DNA from: an uncultured Selenomonadales bacterium
GTDB lineage: Bacteria; Bacillota; Negativicutes; Selenomonadales; Selenomonadaceae
Direction: 5' to 3'
NCBI GenBank assembly: GCA_947165405.1
Contig: CAMVAG010000004.1
Location: 1-26,285 of the forward strand
DNA: 26,285 nt
Shown: positions 1 to 7,116 of the stretch, in pieces
How the letters are laid out: each line of letters opens with the position of its first letter
How positions within the stretch are numbered: the first letter of the stretch is position 1
Made by a program: the position numbers and the translations under genes
Notes under the pieces: model-generated
What the model was told of the DNA's origin: nothing
Seen by the model: the letters and a program-made list of their open reading frames with translations, nothing else
Databases searched by the model: none

Positions 1-524
1 CGAAAACTATCACGCTCACAAGCAACGTTGCTGCGGGCTCAAGCGCGACCGTTTCGCTCGGCATTGCTTTATCCGAATCAGGCAATTACGCTGCTGATTC
101 TCAAACGCTCACCGTCACTTGCAAAGGCGCGCTACTCGACCCGCAACTGACCGTCACTCCTTCTTCTGCTACCATTTCAGAAGGCGAAACTGCTACTGCT
201 ACCGTCTCTTATGCAGGCAATGGTATCTTAACCGTTTGGGACGATTCGTACACCGATATTAACGGCGATTTGGATTACAACACCAACCATGTTTCTTACG
301 ACGCTTCGACCAAAGTTCTTTCCGTAGATTATTACGAGCCTGTAGCTGACAATTGGTACAGCAAACCGAGCACGTTACATGTTTATGTTTCACTTTCTGC
401 CGCAGGTTCTTATTCTGCTGTCGCTGATACTCTCGTTTTCATCGTCAATATTTCCAGTGGTATTGACCCTGTTGAACCCATCGGTCCCATTTTGCCCGAT
501 GACGGTGGTACTGTTGCACCTTAA
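1..524 (+). CDS. Ig-like repeat phage structural/adhesion protein, 5'-truncated
   Basis: The frame beginning at base 3 is open from the window edge to TAA at 522-524, so only the C-terminal ~173 residues are present. It is rich in Thr, Ser, Val and Ala. Two diverged beta-sandwich-like segments are visible: one around SSATVSLGIALSESGNY, a second beginning LTVTPSSATISEGETATATV and ending SAAGSYSAVADTLVFIV. This is the style of bacterial Ig-like domains appended to phage tail, baseplate or fibre proteins. The tail ends in a Pro/Asp/Gly-rich stretch. A lysozyme gene starts 12 bases downstream, which fits the end of a late structural operon. Whether it is a fibre, tail tube or head decoration protein cannot be told from this fragment. 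Confidence 0.7.
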   Translation, partial: KTITLTSNVAAGSSATVSLGIALSESGNYAADSQTLTVTCKGALLDPQLTVTPSSATISEGETATATVSYAGNGILTVWDDSYTDINGDLDYNTNHVSYDASTKVLSVDYYEPVADNWYSKPSTLHVYVSLSAAGSYSAVADTLVFIVNISSGIDPVEPIGPILPDDGGTVAP

Positions 525-535
525 GGAGGATTTTC

Positions 536-1120
536 ATGAAAGGCATTGATGTTTCATTTCACAACGGCGTTGTTGATTGGCAGGCGGTTAAGGCGGCAGG
601 TATCGATTTTGCAATCTGCAGGACGGGCTTCGGCAAGAGCGGACTCGATGAAACTTTTTCGCGCAACGTCGAAGGTGCTCATGCGGCAGGATTAATCTGC
701 GGCGCATATCATTATTCTTACGCGCTCACTCCTGCCGACGCCATCCGCGAAGCCATTTTCTGCAAGCGTATCATTGAGGACGCAGGTTGCCTGCTTGAGT
801 TGCCTGTTTTCTTCGATATGGAGGACGATGACGGCTACAAGTCACGCCACTATTTCAATTTCAATCAGCGCAACGTCACGAGGATTTGTAAAGCTTTCCT
901 CGACGCCATTAAACCTTTGAACGCAGGTGTTTATGCAAGCTATTCTTGGCTTGAACGATATATCGATTGGCAAAGTTTGGATTGCGCAATCTGGAATGCT
1001 CAATGGGGCTCGCAAGATTTTCTGCAAGGTTACCTTTGGCAATACACCGCAAATCTTTATATCGGCGGCAAAAAATTCGACGGCAATATTTTGTACGACG
1101 AACAAGACAAAGCCGGTTGA
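536..1120 (+). CDS. GH25 family lysozyme (phage endolysin)
   Basis: 194 residues, about the size of one GH25 catalytic domain. Family members hydrolyse the beta-1,4 bond between N-acetylmuramic acid and N-acetylglucosamine in peptidoglycan. Visible hallmarks are KGIDVSFHNG at the N-terminus (Asp5), the catalytic strand FFDMED (Asp94, Glu96), the late strand LWQYT (168-171), and FDGN with Asp182. No signal peptide or extra wall-binding domain is present, so export would need a holin or another route; no holin is obvious next door. An AAGGAGG site lies 7 bases before the ATG. Position directly after a tail-like gene and before a small gene fits a lysis module. Confidence 0.93.
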   Translation: MKGIDVSFHNGVVDWQAVKAAGIDFAICRTGFGKSGLDETFSRNVEGAHAAGLICGAYHYSYALTPADAIREAIFCKRIIEDAGCLLELPVFFDMEDDDGYKSRHYFNFNQRNVTRICKAFLDAIKPLNAGVYASYSWLERYIDWQSLDCAIWNAQWGSQDFLQGYLWQYTANLYIGGKKFDGNILYDEQDKAG

Positions 1121-1164
1121 CTTACAACTTTTAACCAACGACTTCCAACTTTGGAGTGAGCATA

Positions 1165-1350
1165 ATGAAAATTTTTAAGTTCCTCTGGCACGACGAAAAC
1201 GGCTTGCCTGTCTTCAAAGAGGATGAAGGCACCGACGACGGCGAAAATTTTTCCGGCGAACTTTTGACGCAGAGTTTTGACAACGCTCAATCGGGATTGT
1301 TGCATGAAAATTTTTCGGCGTCAAAAGTGTTAAGTTCCGAATCAATTTGA
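1165..1350 (+). CDS. small acidic hypothetical protein
   Basis: 61 residues starting MKIFKFLWHDENG. A GTG nine bases upstream is in frame, but the TTGGAG ribosome binding site at 1151-1156 is correctly spaced only for this ATG. It is acidic (KEDEGTDDGENF) and has no membrane segment or motif I recognise. It sits between the endolysin and the secreted metallo-hydrolase with short gaps on both sides, so it is probably co-transcribed with them. Function unknown. Confidence 0.6.
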   Translation: MKIFKFLWHDENGLPVFKEDEGTDDGENFSGELLTQSFDNAQSGLLHENFSASKVLSSESI

Positions 1351-1359
1351 GGGATTCCA

Positions 1360-2265
1360 ATGAAAAAATTTTTCGCGGCAATCTTCGGGCTTGCCTTTTT
1401 TTATTGCTCGACTTGCGCCGCTTACACCGCCGAAGGGCATTTGCGAATCACCATGCTCAACGTCGGGCAGGGCGATTCTTTTCTGATTGAGACTCACGAA
1501 CAAAATATTTTAATCGATACCGGCGGCGTTGATTCGTCGCGCTTGCTTGCCGAAATAAAAAAGGCGGGCATTAACCGCTTTGAACGAATCATTTTGACGC
1601 ACGCTCACGCTGACCATATCGGCGGTGTGCTTGCCGTCTTGGAAAATTATCACGTCGATGAAATTATCGATAACGGTATCGAATCGGCGTCCCCGCTCTA
1701 CCGCAAATATCATGAAGCCGAAACAAAATTCACGGTCGTTAAAGCCGGCGCAAGGTTGGACTTCGGCGACCGCGCTTCTTTTAAAGTTCTTCATCCGCCC
1801 GCCGCGCTCGTTGCAGGCGGCAACGTCAATAACGAGTCAATCGTCGGGCGGCTTTCCTTCGGCGGATTCGTCATGCTCTTCACCGGCGACATCGAAAGTG
1901 CTGCCGAAAAATCTTTGCTCAAAAAAAATCTTTATGCTGTCGTTCTCAAAGCTCCTCATCACGGCTCCAAGACCGGTTCAACTAAAAAATTCGTCGAAGC
2001 CGTTCAGCCGCAATTCGTTTTAATCAGCGCGGGTGAGAAAAATAAATTCGGGCACCCGCACAAGAAAACTATCGAGAGATACCTCGCAAGCGGCGTCGCG
2101 CCCGAAGATATTTTCTGCACGGCGTTTCATGGCACCGTGATTATTGAGACCGACGGCTTTGATACGACCGTTAAAGCTGAAAATTATTTTTTCGGCTCGA
2201 CGATTGAAGAAGCCTCTTCCGGTTCGGAGGAGGCTTTTTTTATTTCGCATTTTTTATCGCTCTGA
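1360..2265 (+). CDS. secreted ComEC/Rec2-type metallo-beta-lactamase-fold hydrolase
   Basis: 301 residues. Residues 1-21 form a signal peptide (MKKFF, a hydrophobic core, then a small-residue cleavage region CAA). The rest is a metallo-beta-lactamase fold of the kind found as the C-terminal domain of ComEC: LNVGQGDS, the metal site THAHADHIGG (HxHxDH at 81-86), FTGDIE, KAPHHGSKTGS and a late GHPH. In ComEC-like proteins this domain is thought to act on DNA or nucleotides; a free-standing secreted copy may be an extracellular nuclease or phosphodiesterase, but the substrate is unknown. Its last ~18 codons (EEASSGSEEAFF...) are the stem and T-run of a transcription terminator. It may be a lysogenic-conversion or moron gene rather than a lysis gene. 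Confidence 0.85.
   Translation: MKKFFAAIFGLAFFYCSTCAAYTAEGHLRITMLNVGQGDSFLIETHEQNILIDTGGVDSSRLLAEIKKAGINRFERIILTHAHADHIGGVLAVLENYHVDEIIDNGIESASPLYRKYHEAETKFTVVKAGARLDFGDRASFKVLHPPAALVAGGNVNNESIVGRLSFGGFVMLFTGDIESAAEKSLLKKNLYAVVLKAPHHGSKTGSTKKFVEAVQPQFVLISAGEKNKFGHPHKKTIERYLASGVAPEDIFCTAFHGTVIIETDGFDTTVKAENYFFGSTIEEASSGSEEAFFISHFLSL
2211..2241 (+). terminator. Rho-independent terminator inside the hydrolase 3' end
   Basis: AGCCTCTTCC (2211-2220) pairs with GGAGGAGGCT (2226-2235) over 10 bp with one G-T wobble. The loop is 5 bases and a seven-T run (2235-2241) follows. It ends the rightward late transcript at the convergent junction with the minus-strand GIY-YIG gene. It lies wholly within the coding frame of the preceding gene. 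Confidence 0.85.
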
Positions 2266-3553
2266 TTCGTTCGCTCTCTCTGAACTGTTCGGCGTCGGCA
2301 AGCTGAACGAACTCAACGCTTTTATCGTAATTCGCACGAACGACTTGTTCAATCTCGGCTAAGCTCACGCGGAAAAATTCTCGGCGCGTGTTAATCAGAT
2401 TCAATTTGCGGTCGTCGAATGCTTTATGCAAAGCGGCTTCCAATTTCGGAGCGTCGTCCGTGAAAATCATCGCGTGAACGTCAAACTTAAAAGGAACACT
2501 CGCACCGCCCAACTCGTCAATCCTCTCTTGCGGTTCAAGGCGCCGCGTCATGCCGATTTTGTAAACACCTTCGCCGAAAGAACCGATGTTCGAAATTATG
2601 TAGACGTAGCCGGCTCGTTGATTCGCCGCTCGATAATCCAAGTCGGAAAGATTTTTCGCAATCGCCGAAGTTTTTTCTTCAAGCTCGGAAATTTTTTCTG
2701 CCAAAGCCGCTTGCTCTGAAGGATTCGCCGCTGCCAATCGTGCTTGCGCTTGAGCCAATGCCTTTGAGTAATGCGCTTGCTCCTTCTCCAATTTGATTCG
2801 CGCCGCTTCCATTTCTTTGAGCAATGCCGCTTCTTCGCGTTGCCGCTCTCGCAACTCGCGTTGCCGTTCTTTTTCTCGTTCGCGGGCTCGCTGATATTCC
2901 AATGCCAAATGCAATTCTTTTATCTTCAAGTCGTAATACTCATCCGTTATTTCAATATTCATGGTCGCGCCGAGTTTGGTTATCGCCTTGCGTGCGTTAT
3001 CGATTCTTTTCTTGCACGAGTCAAAGTTGTTGTAGCGAACCTTCCAAGTCACGAACTCACATTCGCTGTTGAAGGCGCGGAGCAAAAGTTTCTGAGTGTC
3101 GCGAATCATTTTGAGCCCCTTCATCGCCGAACCGTTAACCGTCCAGTTCATATTGCCGGTCGCCGCCGCGTCGTTAGTCAGCAATTCTTTTTGCTTTGAA
3201 CGGATTCTTTCCAACTCACGCCGATAATCTTCAACGTTTGCGAAATCATACAGCGGCTGATAAAGCGCAAAACTCTGCATCAAAGCCGCCTCGTTTAGTT
3301 CGACGACTTGATTTTTAATCTCGGATAATTCGGTGCGCGCCGCGTCATTTTCTCGTTGCAAGGAAATTTTTTCATCTCGAATAGATTTCAAAGCCTCCGC
3401 CTTGTACTGTTCGATTAAATCCTTTTTTCGAGTGAGCAAAGTGGACAATTCTTTTTCGGCGTCGGTTATTTGCGAGCGCAAATTTTTCAACAACGCTTGA
3501 GCGTCTTCAACCGGCGTATTTTTTCTCCCGAACAATGAATCAAGAATCCCCAT
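2240..3553 (-). CDS. coiled-coil protein with C-terminal GIY-YIG (T5orf172/MUG113) domain
   Basis: 437 residues from the ATG at 3553, which has a GAGGTG site just upstream; an in-frame start 33 bases further is less well placed. The N-terminal half is largely helical. The middle is a long charged coiled coil (YQRAREREKERQRELRERQ, then Ala/Glu-rich heptads). The C-terminus holds GYVYIISN...GEGVYKIGMTRR...RIDELGGASVPFKFDVHA, the signature of the T5orf172/MUG113 branch of GIY-YIG domains, often joined to a DUF4041-type region. The family is found in phages and near immunity regions; a DNA-binding or nuclease role is inferred. It overlaps the small upstream gene by 14 bases and converges on the hydrolase. 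Confidence 0.85.
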   Translation of the reverse strand: MGILDSLFGRKNTPVEDAQALLKNLRSQITDAEKELSTLLTRKKDLIEQYKAEALKSIRDEKISLQRENDAARTELSEIKNQVVELNEAALMQSFALYQPLYDFANVEDYRRELERIRSKQKELLTNDAAATGNMNWTVNGSAMKGLKMIRDTQKLLLRAFNSECEFVTWKVRYNNFDSCKKRIDNARKAITKLGATMNIEITDEYYDLKIKELHLALEYQRAREREKERQRELRERQREEAALLKEMEAARIKLEKEQAHYSKALAQAQARLAAANPSEQAALAEKISELEEKTSAIAKNLSDLDYRAANQRAGYVYIISNIGSFGEGVYKIGMTRRLEPQERIDELGGASVPFKFDVHAMIFTDDAPKLEAALHKAFDDRKLNLINTRREFFRVSLAEIEQVVRANYDKSVEFVQLADAEQFRESERIRAIKNAK

Positions 3554-3740
3554 CGCGCACCTCGTGATTAACTTCGCTGATCGCAATCGTGTTGTGAAAT
3601 TGATTTACCACTTTCACTTGGCGGCAATTCGGAACGTCTTCACAGGCGGCAAGCCTCGAAAGAATCACCATCAAAATATTTTTGTCGCCTTCGGACAGTT
3701 GCCGATAAAGCTCAATCAATTTCTGCTCGTCGCTCGTCAT
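3540..3740 (-). CDS. small helical protein resembling a repressor C-terminal tail
   Basis: 66 residues starting MTSDEQKLIELYRQLSEGDK. The ATG at 3740 is preceded by GGAG about nine bases away; a GTG five codons earlier abuts the T-run of the upstream terminator and is less likely. The first 35 residues resemble the post-HTH tail of the neighbouring repressor (EEQELIRQYRTLDKAGQRRIL), as if that region had been copied or split off without the DNA-binding part. It is translationally coupled to the GIY-YIG gene. A regulatory or partner-binding role is inference. Confidence 0.7.
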   Translation of the reverse strand: MTSDEQKLIELYRQLSEGDKNILMVILSRLAACEDVPNCRQVKVVNQFHNTIAISEVNHEVRDGDS

Positions 3741-3755
3741 TTCACTCACTCCCAC

Positions 3756-3789
3756 AAAAAAAATCCCGCTAATCTCTTAACGGGATTTT
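3756..3789 (-). terminator. terminator or attenuator after the CI-like repressor
   Basis: Read on the minus strand, AAAATCCCG and CGGGATTTT form a 9-bp stem (3760-3768 with 3781-3789) with a 12-base loop. The T side runs on as eight or more Ts. It separates the repressor (ending 3842) from the small protein (starting 3740). No good separate promoter for that gene was seen, so leftward genes may depend on read-through. Confidence 0.75.
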
Positions 3790-3841
3790 AAACTTTTCTT
3801 GCGCAAAAATCAATTTTAAGTTCGTTTCTTTGCTACGTTTT

Positions 3842-4240
3842 CTAACCAGCTCCAGTTGCATTTGGCAAGTCTTTTTCAAAAGATGCTATCGCGTCATCAT
3901 ATTCGCCTTTCATAGTTCTCAATATTCGGCGTTGCCCTGCTTTGTCTAAGGTTCTGTATTGTCGGATAAGTTCTTGCTCTTCGGCGTTTAAGTTGGTTTC
4001 TGATTTTTCATTAAAGACAATTTCACCTTCGCCGAGAGCGTCAAGGCTTATTTCTAAGCATTTGCAGATTTTTATCATGTTCCCCACGCCCGAATTCATT
4101 ATGCCGCGATTCAAAATGCTGACAACCGTTTGATTAGATAAACCCACAACTTTCGAGAATGCCAACACGCTTTTATAGCGCGCCAAAATTAAATGCTTCA
4201 ACCTTTCCTCTATCGTCTCCGCCTTTTCTTCTGTCTGCAT
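3842..4240 (-). CDS. CI-like repressor, XRE-family HTH
   Basis: 132 residues, with an HTH in the N-terminal half (ILARYKSVLAFSKVVGLSNQ, then TVVSILNRGIMNSGVGNMIKIC, CKCLEISLDAL). The C-terminal part is a short helical tail (EEQELIRQYRTLDKAGQRRIL), probably for oligomerisation. There is no LexA-type Ser/Lys protease domain, so induction would not be by ordinary RecA-stimulated self-cleavage. A strong GGAGGTG site precedes the ATG. It is divergent from the Cro-like gene across a 147-base region with two promoters and three operator copies, which is the arrangement of a lysogeny switch. Confidence 0.88.
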   Translation of the reverse strand: MQTEEKAETIEERLKHLILARYKSVLAFSKVVGLSNQTVVSILNRGIMNSGVGNMIKICKCLEISLDALGEGEIVFNEKSETNLNAEEQELIRQYRTLDKAGQRRILRTMKGEYDDAIASFEKDLPNATGAG

Positions 4241-4261
4241 GTTATCACCTCCTTGTTTGCA

Positions 4262-4290
4262 AGTATACAGTAGCGTAAATCTTTTGGCAA
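4262..4290 (-). promoter_or_regulatory. leftward sigma70 promoter for the repressor
   Basis: On the minus strand, TTGCCA (plus 4285-4290) and TATACT (plus 4262-4267) are separated by 17 bp. The first operator copy lies just upstream of the -35 box (4300-4311), a position from which a bound repressor could either block or stimulate this promoter. Confidence 0.7.
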
Positions 4291-4299
4291 TAGTTTTTT

Positions 4300-4370
4300 A
4301 TGAATTTTCGTTAGCGCATATTGACATTTACGAATTTTCATTTATAATAAAGTTGCTTATGAATATTCAT
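4300..4370. promoter_or_regulatory. three repeated operators, ATGAATATTCAT type
   Basis: Three copies of a 12-bp palindrome: ATGAATTTTCGT (4300-4311), ACGAATTTTCAT (4330-4341) and a perfect ATGAATATTCAT (4359-4370). Start-to-start spacings are 30 and 29 bp, close to three helical turns. The middle copy lies in the spacer of the rightward promoter and the last copy at its transcription start, so binding there would block early transcription. Confidence 0.8.
4321..4348 (+). promoter_or_regulatory. rightward early promoter
   Basis: TTGACA (4321-4326) and TATAAT (4343-4348) match the sigma70 consensus perfectly with a 16-bp spacer. Transcription should start near 4355, inside or next to the third operator, and enter the Cro-like gene and the early operon. 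Confidence 0.9.
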
Positions 4371-4387
4371 AAATAGGAGGTGAGATT

Positions 4388-4609
4388 ATGTACCCAAATT
4401 TAGAAGCAGAGCTTAAACGCCGCAACATTAAACGTATTGACCTCGCCAAACATCTCGGCATCGGCATTTCTGCCATATCCGACAAAATGCAACATAAAAG
4501 CGATTTTTCGCTCTCCGCTGCTATCGCGATTAAAAAGTTTCTCGGTGTCGACTTCCCACTGGAATATCTCTTCGACAAAGTTGACGAAGACTCTTCGCCG
4601 ACTCAATGA
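4388..4609 (+). CDS. Cro-like HTH regulator
   Basis: 73 residues starting MYPNLEAELKRRNIKRIDLA; HTH region KHLGIGISAISDKMQHKSDF; ends in an acidic tail. It is the first gene of the rightward transcript, divergent from the CI-like repressor. GGAGGTG lies seven bases before the ATG. The perfect operator copy sits 18 bases upstream of the start codon, so this protein is likely to act at the same operator set and switch off the repressor. The exact role is inferred from position and size. Confidence 0.85.
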   Translation: MYPNLEAELKRRNIKRIDLAKHLGIGISAISDKMQHKSDFSLSAAIAIKKFLGVDFPLEYLFDKVDEDSSPTQ

Positions 4610-4625
4610 GCGGAGTGCTTTTTTT
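4598..4625 (+). terminator. possible weak terminator after the Cro-like gene
   Basis: CCG-A-CTC (4598-4604) can pair with GAG-CGG (4608-4613) around a three-base loop with one bulged A. Seven Ts follow at 4619-4625, five bases after the stem. The stem is short, so it could be a leaky terminator or attenuator before the methyltransferase operon. Confidence 0.35.
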
Positions 4626-4640
4626 ATGCTTTATTCTCAA

Positions 4641-4739
4641 GTTCGAGTGCGGAAAGTAACTTTTCGTCAAGAAAATTTTTGCTCAAGTTTAGTAGCCGTA
4701 TTTTTTTCTTGACGAAAACGTTACTTGACAAACTCGAAC
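4641..4739. repeat. 36-bp imperfect inverted repeat upstream of the methyltransferase
   Basis: The left arm (4641-4675) and right arm (4704-4739) share GTTCGAGT, AAGTAAC and TTTTCGTCAAGAAAA in inverted order, interrupted by a five-base mismatch block and one extra base. The 28-base centre contains GCTCAAG and TAGTAGCC. As RNA it would be a very stable hairpin in the leader of the methyltransferase gene, whose ATG is at 4761; as DNA it could be a recombination or binding site. No T-run follows the right arm, so it is not a standard terminator. Confidence 0.75.
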
Positions 4740-4760
4740 GCAGAGAAACGAGGATTTATC

Positions 4761-5969
4761 ATGACAGATTTAATTGTAAGAGAAAACAATCTGCCGGCAT
4801 CACTTGAGGATTTATCTAAATTTGTACTCGTCGGACGCGAAAAATTGAACGCTATCCGCGCCGAAATTTCTGCGATTCAGAATTTGAATTTGGCGAAGGA
4901 AGTCCGTGAGCAGAAATTAGCCGAAGGACAGGAAATCGGCAAGCTTGTTTTACTGGCAGAGGCAAGGCTCGGTGAACTCTTTAACGCTTTGCCAAAACAA
5001 ACCACTAATAATCCGAACGGTAATAATCAATTTAGGTCAAATTCCCTGCGGGAGGAAATTGACCCCGCTAATGAAGAAGAGCCGCCCGCAAAACCTAAGC
5101 CGAAACTCGAAATCGCCGCTGAAATGGGATTCAACAAGAATCAAGTTTCGCAGTTTCAAAAGCTCGCCGATAACCCCGACGCCGTTCAAAAAGCTATCGA
5201 CGACGCTCAAGATAACGACGAAATTGTTACACGCTCTGCCGCCATAAAAGAGATTAAATCACAAAAGAAAGAGCAAGAGATTGAACAGGCAAAAGCGGAC
5301 ATCACCGCTCAAAAAGTCGACGAGGCGCAAAAGCCCACACTCTTTATCGGCAACGGAATTAACTTTACGCCCGACGAACCCTATAAACTTTTGCTCACCG
5401 ACCCGCCTTATTCAACCGACGTGGACGACGTTCAAGCATTTGCCGAAAGTTGGTTACCCAATGCACTAACACATGTCCGCAATGACGGTTTTGCTTATGT
5501 CTTCATCGGTGCCTACCCCGACGAACTCCGCGCTTATCTCAACATCACGCCCCCCGAACACTTAACGCTGACTCAAATTCTTGTTTGGACTTACCGCAAC
5601 ACTCTCGGCAACAATCCCAAAGACCGGTACAAGCAAAATTGGCAGGCGTGTTTGTTTTATCGCGGGCTCGACGCCCCGCCGCTCGATTGCCCTTTGACCA
5701 ATGAGCAATGGGCAGTTCAAGACATTAACGCACCCGACGGCAGATTGGGCAACCGCTATCACTCATGGCAAAAACCAGACGAAATTGCCGAACGTTTTAT
5801 CCGTCATTCAACTCAAAAAGGCGACATCGTCTTTGACCCGTTCGCTTGTACAGGGACTTTTCTCCTCGCCGCCGCCAAACTCGGAAGAATAGCTTTCGGC
5901 TTTGAAATTAATCCCGATAATGCTCAAATCGCTTTTGAAAGGGGCTGTACCAATGGCAGGACACTTTAA
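4761..5969 (+). CDS. phage DNA N4/N6 methyltransferase with helical N-terminal region
   Basis: 402 residues; the ATG at 4761 follows GAGGA. Residues 1-190 are helical and charged, with a Lys/Gln-rich linker (EIKSQKKEQEIEQAKADI), as in phage methylases with a ParB/DNA-binding-like front end. The C-terminal domain has the catalytic DPPY (214-217) before the SAM-binding DPFACTGTF (359-367), an order typical of beta-class amino-methyltransferases. The product would be N4-methylcytosine or N6-methyladenine. No partner endonuclease is seen, so anti-restriction self-marking or regulation is more likely than a restriction system. The next gene overlaps its end by 17 bases. Confidence 0.87.
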   Translation: MTDLIVRENNLPASLEDLSKFVLVGREKLNAIRAEISAIQNLNLAKEVREQKLAEGQEIGKLVLLAEARLGELFNALPKQTTNNPNGNNQFRSNSLREEIDPANEEEPPAKPKPKLEIAAEMGFNKNQVSQFQKLADNPDAVQKAIDDAQDNDEIVTRSAAIKEIKSQKKEQEIEQAKADITAQKVDEAQKPTLFIGNGINFTPDEPYKLLLTDPPYSTDVDDVQAFAESWLPNALTHVRNDGFAYVFIGAYPDELRAYLNITPPEHLTLTQILVWTYRNTLGNNPKDRYKQNWQACLFYRGLDAPPLDCPLTNEQWAVQDINAPDGRLGNRYHSWQKPDEIAERFIRHSTQKGDIVFDPFACTGTFLLAAAKLGRIAFGFEINPDNAQIAFERGCTNGRTL

Positions 5970-6570
5970 TGAATCAATGAGCCAAACTATGCACGACTTT
6001 AAATATTTTGTCGAACCTGTCTTTAAAAAGCTTTGGCGCGATTGCGTTTGGTTCTCCAATGAAAATGCCGGCAATGCCTTAGCCGATTATTTTGACACTT
6101 GCTCCGGTATCGACCTTTGGCAAGTAAATCTCGAATCAAAAATTATTAAAGGCGTTGCAAGCCGCATTCAACGTTCGGATAAATGTTATGAAACTTTCAC
6201 TGTCCGCTTTGAACGTGAAACCGGTACCGAAACTGAATACTCGAAAAGACTTCACGCCATACGCAACGGCGGATTATACCCCGAACTCACTTATCAAGCT
6301 TACATTTCAGCTGACGGCGAAAGGTTTTCCGCTCTTGCCGTTGCTAAAACCGTCGACATCTTCCGCTTCATTGAAAAAGAATCTGTTGCTGTGAAAAAGA
6401 CCGGCAATGACCAAATCGGGCAAGCAAATTTTTTCGTCATTAATTGGGACGACATGAAAACCAAAGGCTACGAGATTGTCATTGTGAAACGTCGTAACAG
6501 TTCTTTGGAGTGCTATGCAAAAGGTATGAATTTTACTCTGCCGTTATCCTGCGAGGCAGCCCATGATTGA
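5953..6570 (+). CDS. conserved-looking phage protein of unknown function
   Basis: 205 residues from ATG 5953, chosen because AAAGGGG lies seven bases upstream; the frame is open further 5' inside the methyltransferase but lacks a suitable site. It is a mixed alpha/beta soluble protein with no transmembrane segment. Noticeable segments are MHDFKYFVEPVFKKLWRDCV and FFVINWDDMKTKGYEIVIVK. I recognise no family. The 17-base overlap with the methyltransferase suggests coupled translation in the early operon. Confidence 0.7.
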   Translation: MAGHFNESMSQTMHDFKYFVEPVFKKLWRDCVWFSNENAGNALADYFDTCSGIDLWQVNLESKIIKGVASRIQRSDKCYETFTVRFERETGTETEYSKRLHAIRNGGLYPELTYQAYISADGERFSALAVAKTVDIFRFIEKESVAVKKTGNDQIGQANFFVINWDDMKTKGYEIVIVKRRNSSLECYAKGMNFTLPLSCEAAHD

Positions 6571-6652
6571 AAACGCAAGAGAAAAAGCTCGGCAGATTTG
6601 GAACATTCGGCAAGAGCTGAACTGTTACAACCTTATATCCCGCGCTGATTGA
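6563..6652 (+). CDS. 29-residue microprotein
   Basis: ATG 6563 to TGA 6650-6652. The product starts MIENAREKARQIWNIRQELN, an amphipathic helix. It overlaps the stop of the previous gene by eight bases and has GCGAGG upstream. The next gene's GGAGG is placed immediately after its stop, which fits a genuine link in an overlapping chain. Function unknown. Confidence 0.5.
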   Translation: MIENAREKARQIWNIRQELNCYNLISRAD

Positions 6653-6667
6653 AGGAGGCGATTGATT

Positions 6668-6895
6668 ATGGCGGATATCGTTCAAGTGGCGGTTGAAGTC
6701 ACACCAAGCGATTGCTCTTGGCAGACCGCAAGTGAACTCATCGAACAAATAAAAAAGAAATGTCCGAACGGCTACAATTTGAGCTTCATAGTTAAAGAAT
6801 GCTTCCGCGTCGAGAAGGGCAGTCAAACAGCTGAAGCCGTTTACCAAATCAATAATCACAACGCAGTTGTCGGCAAGAACGTCTACATGAACTAG
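6668..6895 (+). CDS. small hypothetical protein
   Basis: 75 residues starting MADIVQVAVEVTPSDCSWQT. A GGAGG site at 6654-6658 sits nine bases before this ATG; an in-frame TTG two codons earlier is less likely. The composition suggests a small alpha/beta fold (TASELIEQIKKKCPNGYNLSF). No known motif. It lies between the 29-residue microprotein and a small membrane protein in the same transcript. Confidence 0.65.
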   Translation: MADIVQVAVEVTPSDCSWQTASELIEQIKKKCPNGYNLSFIVKECFRVEKGSQTAEAVYQINNHNAVVGKNVYMN

Positions 6896-6906
6896 TGAGA
6901 AGCGTC

Positions 6907-7116
6907 ATGAATGATTCAAAGATTTTGGTAAAAATGTTCGGCTACTCCGTCGCCGCGTTGCTCTTAACCGGCTTCATGCTCTGTATCGTGATTTATTACA
7001 GACCGTCATCGTTACTCTCGTTCGTCATCGGCGGCGTGACCTTCTCGGTTTGGTCCTCATTGATTGAACTGATTGCCGCTTATCTGGAGGAAACTCGTCA
7101 TGAAAAATTTCATTGA
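6907..7116 (+). CDS. small two-helix membrane protein
   Basis: 69 residues from ATG 6907 with GAGAAG upstream. Two hydrophobic helices are visible (SVAALLLTGFMLCIVIYY and LLSFVIGGVTFSVWSSLIEL), separated by a short turn, with a charged C-terminus. The size and topology resemble holin-like or other early phage membrane proteins, but the early location argues against a lysis role. Its end overlaps the next membrane microprotein by 17 bases. Confidence 0.65.
   Translation: MNDSKILVKMFGYSVAALLLTGFMLCIVIYYRPSSLLSFVIGGVTFSVWSSLIELIAAYLEETRHEKFH

Noticed and set aside
2771..3199. 142-codon plus-strand frame
   Set aside because: Antisense to the coiled-coil part of the GIY-YIG protein; Arg/Leu/Phe-rich shadow without a start signal.
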